This document shows, one piece after another, positions 19,265-22,813 of a DNA stretch of 22,813 nt. The notes beneath the pieces were generated by a model. The model saw only the letters and a list, made by a program, of their open reading frames with translations. It did no database searches and had not been told where the DNA came from. The stretch is from Silene noctiflora. Lineage: Eukaryota > Streptophyta > Magnoliopsida > Caryophyllales > Caryophyllaceae. Position numbers and translations under genes: made by a program. The DNA lies in assembly GCA_009801015.1 (NCBI GenBank), contig VHZZ01012706.1:14596-37408 (forward strand), in the 5' to 3' direction. Numbering within the stretch: position 1 is the stretch's first letter; every line of letters starts with the position of its first letter.

Positions 19265-20823
19265 TCATTCTTTAGGTTCGGACACCAAAGCAACATTACT
19301 GGAGAAACCTTTGATGAAATTGGTAGGTGCGGGTCGAAGCCAGCCTCGTCCACCAATCATGTCCTTGCTTAGGGATGGTGCAACTTCTTCACTTGTTAAA
19401 CTCTTTGACCAATTTACCCTTTTCTCCCTACTTGCCCCTGCTCCATAGCATTTATACTCTCCATAGAACACCGTACTACATGTCACCATGCAAACACATG
19501 AGTTATTAAATTAACAAACCATTCATAATATATATATATGAAGTTTAGCATCACAAGTAATAAGATGAGTTTGAGCAGTGACGGAACGATTGGTTAGCAG
19601 AGGCCGCAAAATAAGAGTAGATGATCTTAATAAAGGATATATTGTCATTTATGTATGGTTCCAATCTGAATATCTAAGTCCCTAAAACGATGAAATTACA
19701 AGTAATTTTTGTAAGCCAAGTTTTCCTTTTCGAGTTACTCTAACAAAGCAAAACAATTGCGAGTATTTCTTAAAATTCATTTTATTTTACTTTTAACTTT
19801 TCGTTTCTTGCCTGTCTTTAGTAATAAACTAATAACTAGCTAGTATTCTCTGTTGTTGTACAGATCGGTAAAATGGTAAACAATTGGTTACATGTGTCAT
19901 ATGCTTACATTCAAATTTAAAAATTAAGCACGAGAAAACAAATAAGATTGCATGGTTGAGTTTGTAGCTTAAGAGTAGTTATATCTATATAGTAAGATAT
20001 TAAAATATTCGTTCCCAATGAATAGCGTACGTTTATTTTAATTTCCCCTCACAAAATAAAGCAAACGTAAATTACTCATTGGGACATCAGAAGTACAACT
20101 GAACATGAAAAACTGAAGAACAAAAGACAGAGCGAGATGCATACCTTTCTTTGTTAGCATCTCCCCAATTATCCCATCCTTGTGGTGCAATGGTAGAAGA
20201 TATGAAAGAATACGCGTAAATGACACGAGAATATGTACCCCATGGTCTCCCTAGAAGAGCTGTGTGTACTCCTACGCCGGTGATCTTGCAACCTAGAAAT
20301 ATAAAGCCGGTGTTCTCCCATGGCGTCTTTCTTTTCTGGGCTGTAATTGTTGCATATCCAACTTCGTTGATCGAGTGAAGATGACATTTCTTATCGGATA
20401 TGAAAACCAATATATTAGAACCATATTGGTGTACAGCGTATATGCTTAAATAAAAATATAAAGAAATGACTGAAACATTTATACAAAAACTTTTTTCGTG
20501 ATTAAACTATAATGTGATGATCGAACCTTATTTTTAAGCGGTTGGCCATACTCCCCTAGATATCGTTTCTAATCAGGGTCATCTAAGAGCAGGTTTCAAA
20601 AAGTTCTTAAAACCGGGCATAACATAAAAAGTACCTCAAAGAGAGATGCGGCATTGCCACATATGAAATCCGTGGCTCCTTCAATGTAACAATTGCTGTA
20701 GTAATGTCTTCCAAGATCATCAAGGAGAGTATCTTGAAAAGAGAGGATCCTGCAGCTGTAAAATGCAGCCTTGTCCCCTGATACCCTTAGTGCAACACCT
20801 TTCCCTCTTGATCCGTATGAATT
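19265..20823 (-). CDS. Pectinesterase (pectin methylesterase), 3' three exons, 5' part not in view
   Basis: Visible exons in reading order: 20635-20823, 20145-20389 and 19265-19475, with GT..AG introns and agreeing phases (0 then 2). They give 214 residues up to a TGA. Pectinesterases (CE8, right-handed beta-helix) remove methyl esters from cell-wall homogalacturonan. Visible signatures: FQDTL (Gln and Asp at visible residues 30-31), [10 protein letters not shown] with the nucleophilic Asp at 52, and LGRPWGTYS with catalytic Arg 111 and Trp 113, so the catalytic core is intact. The [13 protein letters not shown] and [12 protein letters not shown] wording resembles the Arabidopsis PME11-like group, which lacks a large PMEI pro-region. 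The N-terminal exon or exons with the signal peptide should lie at higher coordinates; none is recognisable up to 22813, so they are beyond the window or lost. The intron at 19476-20144 (669 bp) shows no clear element. Confidence 0.88.
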
Positions 20824-21051
20824 CTACACACAATATATCAACATCCGTCAATAGTCAAATAATAAGACCGTCTTGTAACATATACTCCATATATAAGAAA
20901 TGTTTTTACAGTGTATTACAACAGTCTTACACAATAACACTTCGAAATTAATTAACGCAATTGCTAAATCCCGCGCAAACTTTTACTATATCCTACGCTT
21001 TTTGTCAATTTTTGCCATTAATACCCTTCCTCTCTAAAAAATTTAAAAAAA
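20824..21051. other. Upstream side of the first visible pectinesterase exon
   Basis: AT-rich sequence following the acceptor (tgtgtag at 20824-20830) on the minus strand. This is intron if the gene continues to the right. No exon is recognised. Confidence 0.4.
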
Positions 21052-22330
21052 TCTATATAATATAATAAAACAACCAAAATATGTTTTTTTCCCTCCAACA
21101 TCTCTATTTCATTAAACATAGTTTTTAAGATCCTTTAAAAATAGGCACAGTAACTAAATAGCCCAATACATATAATTTCTTTTATGTTGCTAACATGAGA
21201 TTTTTTTATTTATTTTTCTTTTTTCTTTATTTTTTTTTGTTATTGCTTGCATGAGATTTATACCACTATGATTTTGTTTTTGCTTTTACCAATTTCTCTA
21301 TATTCTAAGCTTTTCATAATTTCATAATTGGTTTTAAAATTTTGCTTTTTTTTAAATAATTTTCATATCTTATATAGTATATACAATAAATTTATTATGA
21401 GATTGTTTTATAATTTATAATACAAAACAATACCACGGGTAACAAACAGGTGAAATCACGGTTAAAACTAAAATGAGTACACTTATTTTATAAATNGAAA
21501 GAAAGTTAAAGAGTCATTTTTGTGTCATGATTAACAATATAAAGTTAGTCTTTTATGTTAAAAACTCACCACTATTTTGTTATTAAAAGTGACTATTTTT
21601 TAAAAACAATNATTTTTGTACATAAAATATTCACTATTTCTTATAAATTGGTCAGTTTTATCAGTCTCATCATACGACGGTCACACACAATAACTACGCA
21701 ATCTAAATTGGAAAAACTAGCAACACTTTAGGTACTTTTTTATGATTTAATGTAATAAATAGTAAACCATTCTTTTAATAAATATTAACTCTCGGTTCGC
21801 ACACAAACGTGTGAAAAAATTGTTTTGAACTGAATTACACATAATTTATTTGAAAAACGTAAATGATCTGTGAATTTTGCAAATATTAAGTTGGTTGGTT
21901 ATCTAACGTCTTCAATTCCTAAAATTTGGAACTTTCCCTAACAGATGGTAAACGGGACATTTAGAGTGACTATGAATTTACGCATTGGGTTTAATCGGGG
22001 CCGAGATATTTTGATTTGTTTTTTTTTATTTGAGCTATGTCGAATTCTATCATCATGTCATAGTTCGGTTTTCACCTCATTTCTCTAATATATGTNAGGA
22101 GTTCATTATTGAAATGGGATGAAAATAAGAGTTTAGAAGAAATACATTTATTCATGCTTCCATGTTATGATCAATAATTTGATGTTAAAAATTTCACATA
22201 TTCTTTTAAATATTTTACTCACATATAGATATTTCACGTATATACACAAATTATTTTNAAATAATTTTGAATTATGTTTAAAAAAATGCATACAAATATA
22301 CCCGTGCAACTTTGCACGGATTTAAACTAG
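21052..22330 (+). mobile_element. Probable non-autonomous Helitron
   Basis: The 3' end is clear: hairpin ccgtgcaactttgcacgg (22302-22319), atttaaa, CTAG (22327-22330), then T. A plausible 5' end, A|TCTATATAATATAATAAA, lies at 21052, giving 1,279 bp. The end hairpin matches those at 99-118 and 246-266 nearly base for base, so they form one family. The interior is AT-rich with four N bases (21496, 21611, 22096, 22258) and no Rep/helicase. If the pectinesterase gene continues to the right, this sits in one of its introns. Confidence 0.62.
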
Positions 22331-22813
22331 TATAATAATAAAGAAAAACCATAAACCCTTCCCTGACCTCCGACCCCTCACCACAGTCACCACCTTGACC
22401 ACCCCTCCTCCCACCCCATTCCCCCTTGTTCATCCCCATCTCCCTCCGCCGTCGATCGCTCTACCCTGCGCCCTCACCATATCCCGCGCATATACCCAAC
22501 ACCCATCCCTAAACCGGTGGTCTACGTGCTCAAGTCGCCGCCTTTAATCTGTGGGTCTAACCGACGTCTACATCGTCAATCTCACCGCTGTTCCGAGCCT
22601 CTCGCATCGACCCAACTCTCATCCCCAATTTCCGCTCATCGAATCGGTCGTACTAGAGTCGTCGCATGTGGTTTATGGCCCTAAGTCAACCGTCGTCCAT
22701 GGCCTGTGGTCAAATGCAGGGCATGGTCGTCAGCACGGTCATGTGGGTGGGGAAGGGTGGTCGGTGGCGGTGAGGGGGTGGTGGTGGAGGTATCGGTGAT
22801 TGTGTTACAAATG
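22331..22813. other. GC-rich, strand-skewed block of unknown nature
   Basis: Directly after the Helitron terminus, composition changes: C-rich on the plus strand at 22350-22460 (cctcccaccccattcccc), mixed to about 22720, then G-rich at 22740-22795 (ggcggtgagggggtggtggt). An 82-codon frame (22551-22799 plus) has no recognisable motif. No pectinesterase N-terminal motif is seen on the minus strand. It may be the inside of another element whose other end lies outside the window. Confidence 0.35.

Noticed and set aside
19560-19620. Phrase gagcagtgacggaacgattgg in the pectinesterase intron
   Set aside because: Similar wording occurs at edges of plant dispersed repeats, but no element ends can be drawn here.
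22551-22799. 82-codon plus-strand frame in the GC-rich block
   Set aside because: No recognisable motif, strong compositional skew (ends in G/W/R-rich sequence), no start context or partner exon.
1-22813. tRNA, rRNA, CRISPR arrays and LTR retrotransposons
   Set aside because: I searched by eye for cloverleaf-type GGTTCGAATCC boxes, regularly spaced short repeats, and paired TG..CA long repeats with primer-binding sites. None was convincing.

Overview
The window looks like plant nuclear DNA, most likely from a eudicot. It is AT-rich, its genes are split by short AT-rich introns with GT..AG borders, it contains an isoflavone-reductase-like gene and a plant-type pectinesterase gene, and it carries plant transposon families (Helitrons, a Stowaway MITE, MULE-like and other TIR elements). 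Six isolated N bases point to a draft assembly. I cannot name the species; nothing in the sequence is decisive.

Three protein genes are supported, all on the minus strand. (1) 2576-5486: a complete five-exon gene for a 312-residue NADPH-dependent reductase of the isoflavone reductase / phenylcoumaran benzylic ether reductase (NmrA-like) family. (2) 8729-18168: a complete 16-exon gene for a 668-residue SAS10/UTP3 protein of the small-subunit processome. All 15 intron phases agree and a single open frame results; a telo-box and a site II motif lie upstream. (3) 19265-20823: the three 3' exons of a pectin methylesterase with its catalytic residues intact. Its 5' exons are not visible in the 2 kb up to the window edge.

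Almost everything else is transposon-derived. From left to right: two Helitron 3' ends (to 129 and 276); a GAGCTC-rich, hAT-like element (about 1171-2400) that was itself split by a 711-bp MULE-type MITE with a 9-bp target duplication (1403-2113); the reductase gene with an 84-bp tandem repeat in intron 2; an apparently full-length non-autonomous Helitron in reverse orientation (5768-7577); a 724-bp TIR element beside the SAS10 3' end (7665-8388); a 523-bp inverted-repeat element in SAS10 intron 13; a tandem repeat of about 150 bp in intron 12; an 825-bp TIR element in intron 3 that shares its layout with the one at 7665; a 90-bp Stowaway in intron 2; a CGGTT-rich repeat and a small reverse Helitron between SAS10 and the pectinesterase; and another probable Helitron upstream of the visible pectinesterase exons (21052-22330), followed by an unexplained strand-skewed, GC-rich block to the window end.

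The three genes do not form a pathway: one is a housekeeping ribosome-biogenesis gene, one a specialised-metabolism reductase and one a cell-wall enzyme. I found no RNA gene, no CRISPR array, no LTR retrotransposon with recognisable parts and no convincing new biological system. The most unusual material is the layered transposon structure, in particular two divergent MITEs with the same modular ends.
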